Assembly: GCA_010645155.1 (NCBI GenBank)
Contig: CM021315.1
Location: 6,828,033 to 6,892,032 of the forward strand
Direction: 5' to 3'
Length of the DNA stretch: 64,000 nucleotides
From: Tigriopus japonicus
Lineage: Eukaryota > Arthropoda > Copepoda > Harpacticoida > Harpacticidae
Part shown: positions 11,057 through 22,649 of the stretch, one piece after another
Layout of the letters: the number at the start of each line of letters is the position of its first letter
Position numbering within the stretch: the first letter of the stretch is position 1
Notes under the pieces: model-generated
Told to the model about the DNA's origin: nothing
Seen by the model: the letters and a program-made list of their open reading frames with translations, nothing else
The model's database searches: none
Translations under genes and position numbers: made by a program

Positions 11057-12297
11057 GGCTTCCTGTGTCTGCTACCCTTGATTATGATTCATCAAGTTCA
11101 TTGCCCATTGTGGGAATTGGATTGAAATATTGTTCAAACACGCTTCTTCCATTCAAAGTTAAATGGAAATGCAACATTTTAACATTTTGCAGTGTCAGAG
11201 GGAAGTAGAGATCATAAAAAGACAGGAGTCTGTGCACATGAATAAAAGTATACTTCTGTTATTAGTCAAATCACGTTGCCTCCAACTCAAAAGCGCATCA
11301 AGAAAAGTTCAAAGTCTGAGCATGGAACATCGCTGTGTCAATCACATTTTGGTAAGATTAGTTCAAGTTTATAAATGATCAATGGTTGATGTAACGTTGT
11401 TCACTTGTATTTTCAAGGTTCTTGTGAAGCTGACAACGCTCGTTTTAAAAGAAGATATGCCCGAACGATGAGGCGAAAATTGGAATGGCAGCTCAAGAAG
11501 CTGCCATTGGAAGTGCTTACGTACAAATTGTGAAAATATGAATGTAATTACATGTATTATTTTTGTTATAATATAAATTAACTTGACAAATAATGGATTT
11601 ATTTCATGTGTGAAAGGTGAAAGTGTAGGTTGAAGGAGTGGGGATATCCAAAGTCGAGCTTTCCAACACTTGAGCAGGTTGCGTTGACAACCATTGCCCT
11701 TTCTGCAGTTAGGATATAAACTACTTATTTGCTAATCATTTTTTAAATGCATCATTTATAGATAACATGCAATTAAAAAAAAATGTTGCACGTCAAAAGT
11801 ACTCCTTTTGAGGTGTCTTTGTTCATTCATGTTTGTTGCGCATGCATCTGCTTTGTTTTCAAAATGTTGACACATGTGGGTCATGCCTGGGAAGTTATTG
11901 TGTCATCTCATTAGATTTTAAGTGATTGATTAATCTATTTGTTTAAATGACATGCAAAAAAAAAATGTTGCATATCAAAAGTATTTCCTTGAGGTTTCTT
12001 TGTTCATTCACGTTTTTTGCGCACCTGCTCTTTTTCAACATGTATTTGAATTTATCTTCTCATAAGAAGATAATAAACAATTAATGCATGGCTCTAAAAA
12101 TCAAAATGATCCATAATTAATTTATTTGAGCCACGCAATTTAAAATACTGTCTGTTTGTCATGTTTTTTGTACACCTGCTTTTTTGACATTATGACACAT
12201 AATTACATCCCGGGCCGGAAATTGTGGGATTACTGTGTGTCTGATTCATTTGATTGATTAGATCGAGTCGAAAATCGAGTGAGTTAACATACTACTG
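11057..12297 (-). repeat. Right arm of fold-back element
   Basis: This is the inverted partner of 8674-9915. On the plus strand a 71-codon frame lies at 11163-11378, preceded by a possible acceptor TTTTGCAG (11185-11192). A good donor context GTAAGA and a later TTTTCAAG acceptor could extend it into a frame with SCEADNARFKRRYARTMRRK. I recognise no family, and the phase does not resolve cleanly. Confidence 0.9.
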
Positions 12298-12301
12298 CCC
12301 T

Positions 12302-13613
12302 CGTTTAGTTGACGTGAGAAACGACCGTTACCCGTTACATGTGTAGTATTGAGAGGACATTTGTCAAAATGGTTTAAGTCTTCCCAATGAAATGTCAACT
12401 CTTTGTCAAGTTTCCTTATTTGAATAGCATTGAAGGTTCTAAACGGTATCTGTTAAGGTTTTTATGAATAGAAATTTGATTTGCCAGTCCTATGAACTTT
12501 GTTATGCCCTTGAACTTTACTTCAAACTCTAAAAGGCCACCAAAAATCAGAGATTTAGTCGACAAAATGTCTGCAAGTTCTCTTTTAGGTTTTGATTTAA
12601 TTTTTATCATATTTGAGTCATAAATATGTACGTGTATTGGATATAGGTCGGTTTAATTCTGCCCTATGAACGGCTAAGTGACTAAGATAAGATAACTTGT
12701 TCAATCAAAACGGGAATGTACCCTTTAAAAACAAATGAATGCCAGGTTCACTGACAGTTCTTGAGAACTGAAAGACATTTAAAAGTTGTAGTCAAGCAAT
12801 TTTGGTGTTCTATGAAATATCAAAAGCATCCTTGGATGACGGACTCCAACTGTCTTAGCACATGAATTTTGGAAGTGCTTTGAAATGAAAGTGAAACATG
12901 TAAGCAAACTGTCCGGTAGTGCTAGTTTGTGCACAAAATTAAAACTTATCAATTTTGAAAGAGTAAAAACATCAAGACTTAGTGTTCAACTAAAAATTAT
13001 TTGGAACACCGTCTACTGAACGATAAAAATAATATAAGTAACTCTGAAGTTCTCCTCCATATCTCTTTCGCACGAAAACTTATTTTTCCATACTCGTCTC
13101 TAATGCAAAGTTATGAGTTTTGAATGACAATTTCATAAGCATCAAAAATGCTATCACGTCTCGTAAAAACTTGATAATGTGACGATAGTTAGCTTCGCGT
13201 TCCGAGCAGGATTTCAAACAATACGGAATAGAAAAGCTGGAATTGAAAATACGATTCGCCAGCAGCAACGTTACTTTATTATCAAGGGATGCAATGTACT
13301 CAAAGAATTTCGGTCAGTAACTAGGAATAAATTTTATTTTAAGAAGTATTTTAAGTAGTATTTTTTTATTTAATAATCTTAGATACATTTTTTACCCTGT
13401 GTAGAACGGAGACTTTCAAGGTTTTATCTAATTATTCCCGCTCTTCGTTCCCAAAATGTAAAGTTAGAGATCTAAAACTAGACTAATCATTGGGTTTTGA
13501 GTTCGTATGGTTTTTGAAAGGAATTCAAAGGGATTCTTAAAGGGTAAAATTGGTTCGTCGATCACGAATCGCCAAGCCGTCGGAGACGCAAAAACGCAAA
13601 TGAGAGTGCAATG
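12302..13613. other. Intergenic, nothing recognised
   Basis: AT-rich sequence. Only short open frames of 62-64 codons occur, and none shows a recognisable product. Confidence 0.5.
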
Positions 13614-13615
13614 TA

Positions 13616-14436
13616 CAGGGTTGACCACTTAAAACGTGGCAGGGAAAAAAGTAAATTTCGGACCACCAGGGGCTCTGAATCAAATTAAATCAAAAAAATC
13701 ATCGTTGTAAATAGTGTTCATTATACAATCATCTAGAACTTTTCTTCTCAAACAATTTCTCTGAGGGGCCCCTTTTTTGACAGGGTCTTGAATTCATTTA
13801 GCGATAAAAGAAGGAATTCACCATCCACTTGTTCCTCATGATGTTCTTATCAAGGAGTCAGTGAACTGGATAAACAGCAGACATATTTTTGTTATTTTTT
13901 CTTTTAGCAGTCATCCCCAAATTGGGTTTGATAGATTGATGCATATTTCTTTCTCATAAGTCCATAGGCTTGACTTTGAGATGGAAGAAAGGAACTTGAT
14001 CTCAAAATTGATTTTCATTCAGATTTCTATAATTTGGAAGGCGTTAGAGGGTAATAAAAGTACAAGCTTAATTTCAGAAGGTTCAAACACTCAATAATGA
14101 TGTTATTGGATGAATATGTTACACAAATTACTTAGAAAAGAGATCATTAATGTCAGATGCGAGTTCTTTGACTGGTTTTAAGTGCTAAGTCAATTTTAGG
14201 ATCAAGTCTCCAAAATTCAATCCCATTTACCTTTCAATTGAAGCTTCAATTGAACCCATATAAGAGATGAATGTTGAAGGCACTGAAAAAAGAAAAGTGG
14301 CCTTTCTGCAATTTGATGACTGGATGACACTGTTTGAGCACAATGAGCAATGTTTGTAACGATGATTTTTTTATTCACAGCCCTGATGGTCCGAAATTTA
14401 CAATTTTCCTTGCCCCGTTTTAAGGGGCCAACCCTG
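13616..14436. mobile_element. Tc1/mariner-like non-autonomous element, 821 bp
   Basis: The ends match as CAGGGTTG(A/G)CC(A/C)CTTAAAACG, and similarity between the inverted termini continues for about 110 bp with shared AAATTTCGGACCA and ATCATCGTT blocks. TA flanks both sides (13614-13615 and 14437-14438). No transposase frame was found. The element ends about 290 bp before the TATA box of the next cuticle gene. Confidence 0.82.
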
Positions 14437-14725
14437 TATTGCATGCACTTGGATTACTTTTGATCGCACAATGCCGCTGGAGACGACTCCATCCAGAGGG
14501 TACAGTTTCAATTGCAATACTTGGGACACTCGAAAAGCCGAAATGGCAACGTTGTCGAGCTGGCCCAACAAAATTAAGATGATCAACGTTGCAAACCAGG
14601 AAAGCCAAGAACTGCATGCATGTGTATTAATGCGTACACACCCGTACATTCGTACAATAAGTGCAAACCACTAGATACTAGATGAAAGGTGCGTATTTTT
14701 GCACGCACGTGGAACACTATCTATC

Positions 14726-14762
14726 TATAAAAACAGTTGAAGATTCAAATTTTAGCATCAGT
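14726..14762 (+). promoter_or_regulatory. Core promoter of cuticle gene 2 (TATA + Inr)
   Basis: TATAAAAA is at 14726-14733 and TCAGT at 14758-14762, 32 bases apart start to start. The ATG is at 14806. Confidence 0.75.
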
Positions 14763-14805
14763 TTCATCTAGTTTGTTGCTCAAAGCAGCATCTCAATTCA
14801 ACAAC

Positions 14806-15241
14806 ATGAAGGTAAGCTTCTTGTCTGTTTCCAGATTAGATTTTAGCGCTCACACTGTCATGGTCTTCGTTCCCAAATTAATACTTGCCACGCTCATTGT
14901 TCCAGTGCTTCATTGTTTTCTCTGCCATTATTGCCATCGGCATGGCTTTCCCAGCTAATCCCTACCAACCCGCCCCCCATGGTGGGTACAAAGAAGAATC
15001 GCCCAAACCTTTTTCGTATCAATATGGCGTGGCTGACCAATATTCGGGTACCAATTTCCAGAAGAATGAGAACCAGAATGACTACGGGGTCGTTGAGGGC
15101 AGTTACACCGTCCTTTTACCCGATGGTCGCAAACAAATCGTCTCTTATCACGCTGACCATGAAGGTGGATTCATCGCTGACGTGAAATATGAAGGCCAGG
15201 CTCAATATCCTGAGGCCCCCAAAGGAGGATATCACAACTAG
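14806..15241 (+). CDS. Cuticle protein, Rebers-Riddiford (chitin_bind_4) family, 113 aa
   Basis: Two exons, 14806-14811 (ATG AAG) and 14906-15241, join to MKCFIVFSAIIAIGMAFPAN, a signal peptide cut near MAFP. The first intron has exactly the same position and phase as in cuticle gene 1. The chitin-binding region runs from FSYQYGVADQYSGTNF through LLPDGRKQIVSYHADHEGGF to IADVKYEGQAQYPEAP, and the protein ends soon after, so it is a minimal one-domain member. Unlike gene 1, there is no intron inside the domain. A canonical AATAAA is not seen; AAATATAA near 15291 may serve. It is tail-to-tail with the next cuticle gene. Confidence 0.93.
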
Positions 15242-16065
15242 ACAATCACATGGGTTATATGATATTGTTGTAATATTTATGAACTATTTTGAAATATAAT
15301 TCCCTACACTACATTGGTTGCTCATTGTAGATTCTTTTTTGAAGGTGGTTGAAATATTAAGCGCTTCATGGGTGCCATGGGTATTATCGACGAAAGGTAG
15401 GAATTGCGAATTGGCAAAAATTCAAACTTAGGTAAAAAGAACGAAATAGAAAATCACCAACTGCATAATGAATAACACAAGACTGCGGCAAAGTTGAAAA
15501 GATTCTCATTTCAGGGTCAATGGTTTGCTAGAACAATTGAAATGTTTGAATAGATGGAAGTATGGTTGACGGCTGGTTGCCATGAGATGACTTCAACCGT
15601 CGCTCTTGCCATTACGCACAATGTGACGGAAATAGCTCCAGATTGTGCCACATAAAAGCGAAGGGCCACCACAAGGTGTCCTTGTCATGAGTGTAATTGC
15701 TGCCATCATTGCGAACCATATTGTGAATCTAAACCAGAGGAAATTTTGCTGCCAGCAAATTATCCTTTACCAGGACCAGCATTGTCCTTTAATATGTGTT
15801 TCAGGAAGGAAGCGATTTTCCAGTGATAAAATGCTTTCAACACCTTTTCACAATTGAATTTTGTTTAATCAACAAATTTAACACAAGGTTTTCATACAAT
15901 GAAACGTGGTCAATGCAGAAATGTTTTGGAATGATATCTCGAAGGAGGCTCAACCTCTGGAAGTCGTTCCATTGCTCAACCACATTGAAGATTCCATGGG
16001 TGGAGGAAATTTCTTTGGTCTTAAACAGAATGGTTCTGATGGGGGTGGTGGAAAAAGGGAGATCC
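15242..16065. other. Intergenic between convergent cuticle genes
   Basis: No gene or bounded repeat is seen. Both genes' 3' UTRs must lie here. Confidence 0.5.
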
Positions 16066-16709
16066 TTAAATGCCTGAAGGTCCGAAAGGAAGAGGGGTGT
16101 CAAAGGACGAGGATGAGGAACCGGGATGAGGTTGGCTGTGGTGGTGTTGGGGTTGGCTATGGTGATGTTGAGGTTGGGATGATTGAGGTTTGCTAGAGTA
16201 AGTATTGTGCTTTGGTGGCGAGTAGTGAGACTTGTAGCCGCCTTCAGAGGGGGAATCAGGGTAGGAAGCTTGACCTTCGTATTTAACATCGGCAACATAG
16301 CCACCTTCGTGAGTAGCAGTGTATGAGACCACTTGGACGCGACCATCAGGCAAGTTCACTCGATAGGATCCTTGGAGATTGCCACTGGCATCCTGTTGCT
16401 CAGTCTTATCAAAACTGGTGCCTGTATGTTCATCAACCACTCCATATTGGTAAGCGTATGGGGAGGGAACGTCCTCGTAGCCTCCACGGCTATGAGGGGA
16501 GTAAGAGTCAGAGGATGAAGGGCGATATGCTTGTTGATGGGGAGAGGATTGGTCAGCCGAAGAGATTGAGGCTAACGAGGCCACCAGGACTAAAGCAATG
16601 GCGATAAACTAAAAAAAAAGGAAACAAAAATCCAATGAAATACTTTACTTGTTTGGACTAAAAAGGCAAGTGGGGAGGAAGGCTGGGTGTTGTTGTTTAC
16701 CTTGTTCAT
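16066..16709 (-). CDS. Cuticle protein, Rebers-Riddiford family with His-rich tail, 183 aa
   Basis: Exon 1 (16709-16701) encodes MNK. A 92-base intron ends in a CTTTTTTTTTAG acceptor, and exon 2 (16608-16066) starts FIAIALVLVASLASISSA, completing a signal peptide cut before DQSS. The domain reads YAYQYGVVDEHTGTSFDKTE, then NLPDGRVQVVSYTATHEGGY and VADVKYEGQASYPDSP. After it comes a low-complexity tail with two SQPQHHH repeats and a Ser run, ending PFGPSGI. His-rich tails in cuticle or byssal proteins are often metal- or quinone-reactive; that role is inferred here, not shown. The first intron again splits the signal peptide three codons in. Confidence 0.92.
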
Positions 16710-16765
16710 TGTGGAGTTAGTTAGTTAGTTGTTAGTTGGGTTGTTCTGAGAGAAGATGATTGAAC

Positions 16766-16802
16766 ACTGATGCCTATCCTCTGATTTTCTCCGACATTTA
16801 TA
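16766..16802 (-). promoter_or_regulatory. Core promoter of cuticle gene 3 (TATA + Inr)
   Basis: On the minus strand TATAAAT lies at 16802-16796 and TCAGT at 16770-16766, again 32 bases start to start. The ATG is at 16709. Confidence 0.75.
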
Positions 16803-19237
16803 GTGATCGAGTTAGGTTTTGAGTGAACGCCATTTAGGTGCTGTTGATTTTGCACTGAAAAAGACCTTTGCTCCTATCCCTTTGAAATAGCAAATTTCAC
16901 CCGCCGGATCTAAAAGTTGACATTCTGCGAGTACTTTGATGGTAAACGAAAGTGTCGGATGTGAAACCAATCGCAACAAAAAGGTCATGACATATTAGTG
17001 ACCATCGACTAGAAGAACGCACAGGCCAATTAAGGATTGGCCTGGGATGTATCAGGCAGGGCGTCGGAACACAAGTGGCCATTATCTACATGGTTTTGTT
17101 GTTTCTGAAAGTGACCATGAAAACGCTCTAATCGTTGTGTTTTTCCTCTCTTGGTTTTGTCCTTCCTCTCCTGATCGTCGTTCTTCTCCTCCTCCTCCTC
17201 CTCCTCATCATCATCATCATCATCATCACCATCACCATCTCCCCAACAAAGTCATTGTCAAAGATGCGTTCAGATAAGTAATCATTTCAAATTTGTGAAA
17301 CTGACATAACTGCAACTACCAAGGCCAGTTGCGGTTAAAAATGCAAAATAATACACGACCATCTTCTTCAGAGGATGTCGGCCATTTATGGTTCTATAGC
17401 TCATAGGTGAGAGGAATCAAGAGGGAGCATGTGTACTTGACCCCATCAAAACGAACGAGGCCTCTCATCAGCTAAATTTTTGGCAGCCTCAACCAAATCT
17501 TGGAAATTGAACTGAGAGGACTCCAAGAAATGGAAGAAATATACTCTCATACCAAATCTCTACGAGAATGATTCTAACAAAATTGAGGGGAAATATCAAC
17601 AGTTAAGACGGAAGAAGAAACGTTTTCGTGCGAATCTAAGTCAGCACGACTCTGTTCATTTGACTTCTGGAATATAATCGACCCATCCCTAACCTACAAT
17701 AGTACTCGAATGCAGATGAACCTGAATGGATAAAACAGCATGAAACGCCTTTGAGCCTCATCCAATACCAATTAGAAGAATCATATCATTTTGTGAGGCG
17801 TACCGGCTTCAGTATTGCGAGTCGTTTGCATTTCATATTTACCAATTGAACCTCTCGTCGTTTTGTCGATAAGATCAATGCTATTGTGACTGACTTCCGG
17901 AAGAGGCTAAGCTGAGTCCAAGAATCACTCGACCACTGCACATCCAAGTCTTCCAACAACGCTGATCTGCACTTTTCTGAGAATGATTTTGTGTTACTCT
18001 CACATGCATGATAATAAAACCAAGTCATAAGGCTTGATGAGATACAAAGACAAGCACAATGTCGGATTAACAGCCCTGATCTACCGAATATAATGGATGG
18101 TTCTCAAAGCATTAACCAGACCAAGGATACCTTTGACCGTTTATAGGCCTACCTGACCAGACATACATTTTGGTTCCAGGATTTGTAATGTAAGCCAAAC
18201 TTTAGGCTCTAGTTGCAAACTTTCTAGTCAAAAGTAAAAATATTAATCAAAACATACCATACAACTCTTAAACGAGTTATAGTTAGCCAAAAAGAGGCTT
18301 ACTGTACTTGAAAAACATCCAATCTATTACCAAGGTTAATCGGGGAATTGGTTTTCCTTCTAAATAGTTTTGGGATCACAAATTAGTGTGGGAGCGACCA
18401 TAAAGTTATGAAATTGTGTAACAATCATCATTATAGATAGATATGCATACAGTGTGCAATTTTTTTATTGGATTGCAAGGCATGTAAAAGATCGAGTACA
18501 CTAATAAAAGCAAAAACGCCACAAGTCTGGCGTTGCTCCTTTATTATAACATTATTATTATTATTACTACAAAAAGTGTAGATCATAATCGGCGGGCGTC
18601 TTCATCGTCATCCTGATCCTCGTCTTGTTCCACCTCCTTCATCTGTAGCCTCTTTCAGTGACATGATCTTCATCTTGGTCTCCTCGCTCAAGCTTTCGTC
18701 CTTCACCCTGACATGAAAGTTTTGTCGCAATTTTGAACCAAAATATTTTTATTATTATAACAATAGATTTGAACGACTTGACATCCAATCTGTGCCCAAC
18801 TAGTCTCTTCTTTCTCGGGAATGATATTTGGGATGCTATCGACCAAAGTGGAATGTGTCGACGGTTCAACGTTTTTCTCCACTTTTTCAAGTGTCTTCCC
18901 TTTGCCTAAAATTTTGATGAACGGTTGAGATTCTATGAACTCTTGAATTAGGAAGGACAGTAATATTTCCCGTTATTTTTGGTTAGAGGTGTTCCAAAAC
19001 TACTCTCCTTTCTCCAAAACCGAGTAAAATTTGATTCCTGCCATTCGCTATTTTTTCACAGCGATTTAAAGGCAGATGGAACCGTGCAAAAAGAAAACGC
19101 CGGACATCAAGTTGACAATTGCTGTTCCAGGAATAATTTGTCACCTATTTGTCCTTAAATTACATCATACCTAATCCAAAAATATTCTAGGCACTTTTTG
19201 GGGCACACGGGTGGTTTGATTGCGCCAGTGACCACGA
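16803..19237. other. Intergenic with one microsatellite
   Basis: Apart from the CTC/ATC tract at 17183-17240 and an ATT tract near 18545-18566, no gene or bounded repeat is recognised. An AACGCCA/TGGCGTT hairpin at 18514-18533 is too short to interpret. Confidence 0.4.
17183..17240. repeat. (CTC)n(ATC)n microsatellite
   Basis: About six CTC triplets pass into about ten ATC/ACC triplets. Confidence 0.9.
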
Positions 19238-20571
19238 ATGGGGAAAAAATCCGCGAGTGCGTGACCGCTTTTTTTAAGTAGCGAAGGGGGTAATGGTGAC
19301 GATGTGAGGTCCGGTCGAAATAGCGAACCAGTGTTACCAGAACTTTCCGGACCAATTATGCCAAAATATATCCAAAAGAAGGTCAGACTTGGCTAGATGG
19401 AAACAAATTGTTATTGTCATACTTTGGCATTTCAGCAAACAAATTTGAAAACCAAAGTAGTAATGATTTAAAGCCAATCAGATGTTCTTCATGGAAATCT
19501 TGCAAGAATGAATTTCAGATCAAAACAGTTGTTTGAACAATGAGAATTTTCCTTTGGGCAATAATTTAAGACGTTTTTCTTTCTGTTTTGAAAGTGGAAC
19601 TTATTTAAAATGTAAGGTATGTGTTTTCCGTAAGTTGGCATTGGCCATTTTTTAACTTGAAACTACTGATTTTGAAATATCTGGCAACGCTGCTTTGTTG
19701 TTCTTTTGACCGGACCTCACATCGTCACCATTACCGCGAAGGGCCTACTTTACCGTTTTAAGCGACTTCTATTGTAGTAATGCTTCAGTAGAAATGCAAT
19801 TACATGATGTTTTTGACAGTCTATTCCCAAAGTTAGGCGGAGTTCTCTTAGGGGAGATATTTATCTACGTGATGAAAGAGTCTTTGTACCGATTGGTTGA
19901 CATATTGTTGAGAATGAGGCATAAAAAAATGATTGCCCTTATATTTAGGGTGTCTTGGTGCATTCTGGCTGGATTACCGAACAGAAACAGACGGCAGCAG
20001 ACAAGTCATGTTTCTGATCGCATCACTTCGTCTTTTCCCGCCTATTGCTTTTGGCCCTGTTTGCCAGAGAGTTATCAAACAAGGCCGAGTACAGAGAGAT
20101 GGATGTCCACAAATCAAGAGTCGAGATCAGTGAGAAGTCCTGGTTGAGGCAAGCCCTCTTTGTGCGGGGATCAAGGAACTGGCAACTTCAAAATCAAAGA
20201 GCAAGCAAGAGCGGTCAGGGTCAAACGCAGTCAAAGGGCTTGCTGATCTTTGATAACTTCTGCCTAATCTGCCCTCAACACCTAACTTGCGATAGCAGCA
20301 GGAAATTTTTTGCCGCCTTAAATCAGGATCATTTTTAATATGCCTCATCCTCAACAATATGTCAACCAATCTGTACAAAGACTCTTTCATCACGTATATA
20401 AATATCTCCCCTAAGATAACTCCGCCTAATTTTGGGAATAGACAGTCAAAAACATCATGTAATTGCATTTCTACCGAAGCATTACTACAATAGAAGTCTC
20501 TTAAAACGGTAAAGTAGGCCCTTCGCTACTTGAAAAAAAGCGGTCACGCACTCACGGATTTTTGTCCCATT
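19238..20571. mobile_element. DNA transposon derivative with long inverted termini, interrupted
   Basis: The ends match as AATGGG(G/A)(A/C)AAAAATCCG, and the arms stay similar for about 235 bp once the nested element is removed. They include the GTGCGTGACCGCTTTTTTT and CATCATGTAATTGCATTTCT regions (19794-19931 versus 20337-20470). About 400 bp of unrecognised sequence lies between the arms. No flanking duplication was found, so the superfamily is not assigned. Confidence 0.72.
19289..19735. mobile_element. Nested MITE, 447 bp, with perfect 8-bp target duplication
   Basis: Perfect 28-bp terminal inverted repeats lie at 19289-19316 and 19708-19735 and begin GGTAATGGTGACGATGTGAG. The flanks are GCGAAGGG (19281-19288 and 19736-19743). 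The opposite arm of the host element has the uninterrupted GCGAAGGGCC site near 20518-20527, which proves the insertion. An 8-bp duplication fits hAT, Merlin or P-like transposases, but the end sequence is not the usual hAT type. Confidence 0.92.
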
Positions 20572-20620
20572 GCCGTTATTTTTAGTCTCAAAGTATGACT
20601 ACGACACAACTTTCGTGTCA

Positions 20621-21528
20621 GGTGACAGGACAACTCGACCCAGTGGACAACTCGACCCAGGACAACTCGACCCAACGGACAACTCGACCCAGCGGACAAG
20701 TCGACCCAACGGAAAACCCGACCCAGGACAACCCGACCCAGGACAACTCGACCCAGGGGACAACTCGACCCAGCGGACAACTCGGCCCAGCGGACAACTC
20801 GACCCAGTGGACAACTCGACCCAGCGGACAACTCGACCCAGTGGACAACTGACCCAGCGGACAACTCGACCCAGCGGACAACTTGACCCAGCAGACAACT
20901 TAACCTAATGAACAACTCGACTCAGCAGAAATTCGACTTAGTGGACAACTTCAAAAAGGCACAAAACAGAACTAACCAATCACTTGAACTTCTAGTAATC
21001 AAAATTTCATGACAGATCCCCATTTTTCAGAAAATCTATAAAATATGTATAACTTCATATTTTCAAAAGGAATTTTTGCTATTGACTATTATTTTACTGA
21101 TTTTTCCTACTGCCAAAGGCAGATTGTTTCTTCCTCAAATTTGATTTTTGAATTAAAGTGAATATTTTGAACCACTAGTTTGAGTTTTGTGCATTTTCAG
21201 ATTTCCACAAGCTCGACTTTTGTAGTGGGTTTAGTTGTTTTCAGGGTCGAGTTGTTCATTAGGTTAAGTTGTCCTCTGGGTCGAGTTATCCACTGGGTTG
21301 AGTTATTTGCTGGGTCGAGTTGTCTGCTGGGTCGAGTTGTCCGCTGGGTCGAGTTGTCCGCTGGGTCGAGTTGTCCGCTGGGTCGAGTTGTCCTGGGTCG
21401 AGTTGTCCTGGGTCGAGTTGTCCTGGGTCGAGTTGTCCGTTGGGTCGAGTTGTCCGTTGGGTCGAGTTGTCCGTTGGGTCGAGTTGTCCTGGGTCGAGTT
21501 GTCCGCTGGGTCGAGTTATCCTGGAACC
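20621..21528. mobile_element. FB-like fold-back element with minisatellite arms, 908 bp
   Basis: The left arm (about 20628-20950) is a tandem array of 15-17-bp units of the type GGACAACTCGACCCAGC. The right arm (about 21243-21523) is the same array inverted. The unusual unit containing TTCATTAGGTTAAGTT appears once in each arm, at the inner edge, so the arms are true inverted copies. The outer ends align as GGT(G/T)(A/C)CAGGA(C/T)AACTCG. A 9-bp direct repeat TTCGTGTCA flanks the unit (20612-20620 and 21529-21537). Arms of short tandem repeats with 9-bp duplications are characteristic of Drosophila FB elements. No transposase is present. Confidence 0.82.
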
Positions 21529-21537
21529 TTCGTGTCA

Positions 21538-22648
21538 GAGTGTAGGTACAAAAATGTCGCTCCAGTTTAGTCAGAGGAGATTTGCCTTGGAATCATTTTT
21601 ATCACTGCGACAACAAGGGTGCCAAGTGATTTGTTTCTGGCCTGACCAACTCTTGAAAATTCAAATAGCCTAAACAGGCAATCTTAAGGACCAAATTTAG
21701 AAGCTAAGAGAGCCAAGCTGTCATTGAGGATATAAGCTAGATCAGGAACCCTTGAAAGAGGTGGACACGAACTCCGATTTTTGAAAAAATGGTATGAGGC
21801 CGAGGCTATATTTTGACACAACGTCATTTATTCCTTATTAACGGCTAAAACTGTTGAACCTGCGTCTTGAAAGAATTCAGTCAAACTTTTTTTGTTAATA
21901 TTTGTGGACTGGATGCTCTTCACCTTGATTTTAGAAGTCCCAGCACTCTTTTTACTCGTCACATGAACTTTTGACATTCAACTCTCCAAAGAATTTTAGT
22001 CCTCATAACAATGAGGAAAATATGTAGATGGAATCTTGTTTCACCCATTAGTCCAACTTCAGTGAAACAATGCTAAACAGAGGTATCCGTGGTGGTATCT
22101 GGAGTGTTACTCCTCTTCCATCCTCTTCAACACCTCCACAACGCAGGAACCATTTCCATAGGAAAATGAAAGAACAAGAATGATCTCATTTTGAAAGAAG
22201 ATGGAGTCTAAGTCGGAGATGTTGTATTGGAATAGGAACAAAGGCAATCACAACGTCCTTGAGTCAAAATGAGTGAAAAACATGAGGATTAAATCCTTGA
22301 TTGTGGATTTGATTACAAATTTTTCAAGTCTTGGAGCTCAAGAAGGTCAGGACCACGCAGGACTGGGGCTAAGGGTCCTTCAGGAACAGAGGATCATGTC
22401 TCATCATTGCAGGGAAAGGCTCTAAAGGTTTGATTGATCTTCTTAGATCCCCTTGTCCAGGAATTAACAATCAGATTGATTGAAAAAATCCACACAATTC
22501 AATCTTGATGGGAGCATTTCATTCTAAAGACTTTGAGAGGGTCCATGTAATCCGGGTTAGACTGTCAGATCACCAATTTGGGCTGACTGACTCGAAAGGC
22601 AGATCAAAATATTTAGCCCATCCATTGCTAGTAGGTCCACTGGCGCGC
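21538..22648. other. Intergenic, nothing recognised
   Basis: No gene or bounded repeat is seen. Confidence 0.4.
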
Positions 22649-22649
22649 G

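Larger units (their letters stand above)
8674..12297. mobile_element. Large fold-back element with 1.24-kb inverted arms
   Basis: The left arm (8674-9915, 1242 bp) is matched in inverse orientation by the right arm (11057-12297, 1241 bp). The only difference I found is an 11-T versus 10-A homopolymer (9006-9016 versus about 11956-11965). Outer ends are CAGTAGTATGTTAACTCAC. CCCT directly precedes (8670-8673) and follows (12298-12301), which is compatible with a 4-bp target duplication. The 1141-bp centre (9916-11056) carries scrambled reverse-transcriptase pieces. No transposase is seen, so the superfamily is unknown. A palindromic misassembly is a possible alternative, though the flanks differ. 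Confidence 0.8.

Noticed and set aside
18514..18533. AACGCCA hairpin as a terminator or histone-like stem-loop
   Set aside because: The stem is only 7 bp, no gene lies upstream, and the loop and flanks do not fit a histone 3' end.
20544..21673. Long open frames in several phases over the CGACCCAG repeats
   Set aside because: Repeat units without stop codons leave many frames open on both strands. The translations are only repeats of GQLDP/SSCPLGRVV type with no gene structure.
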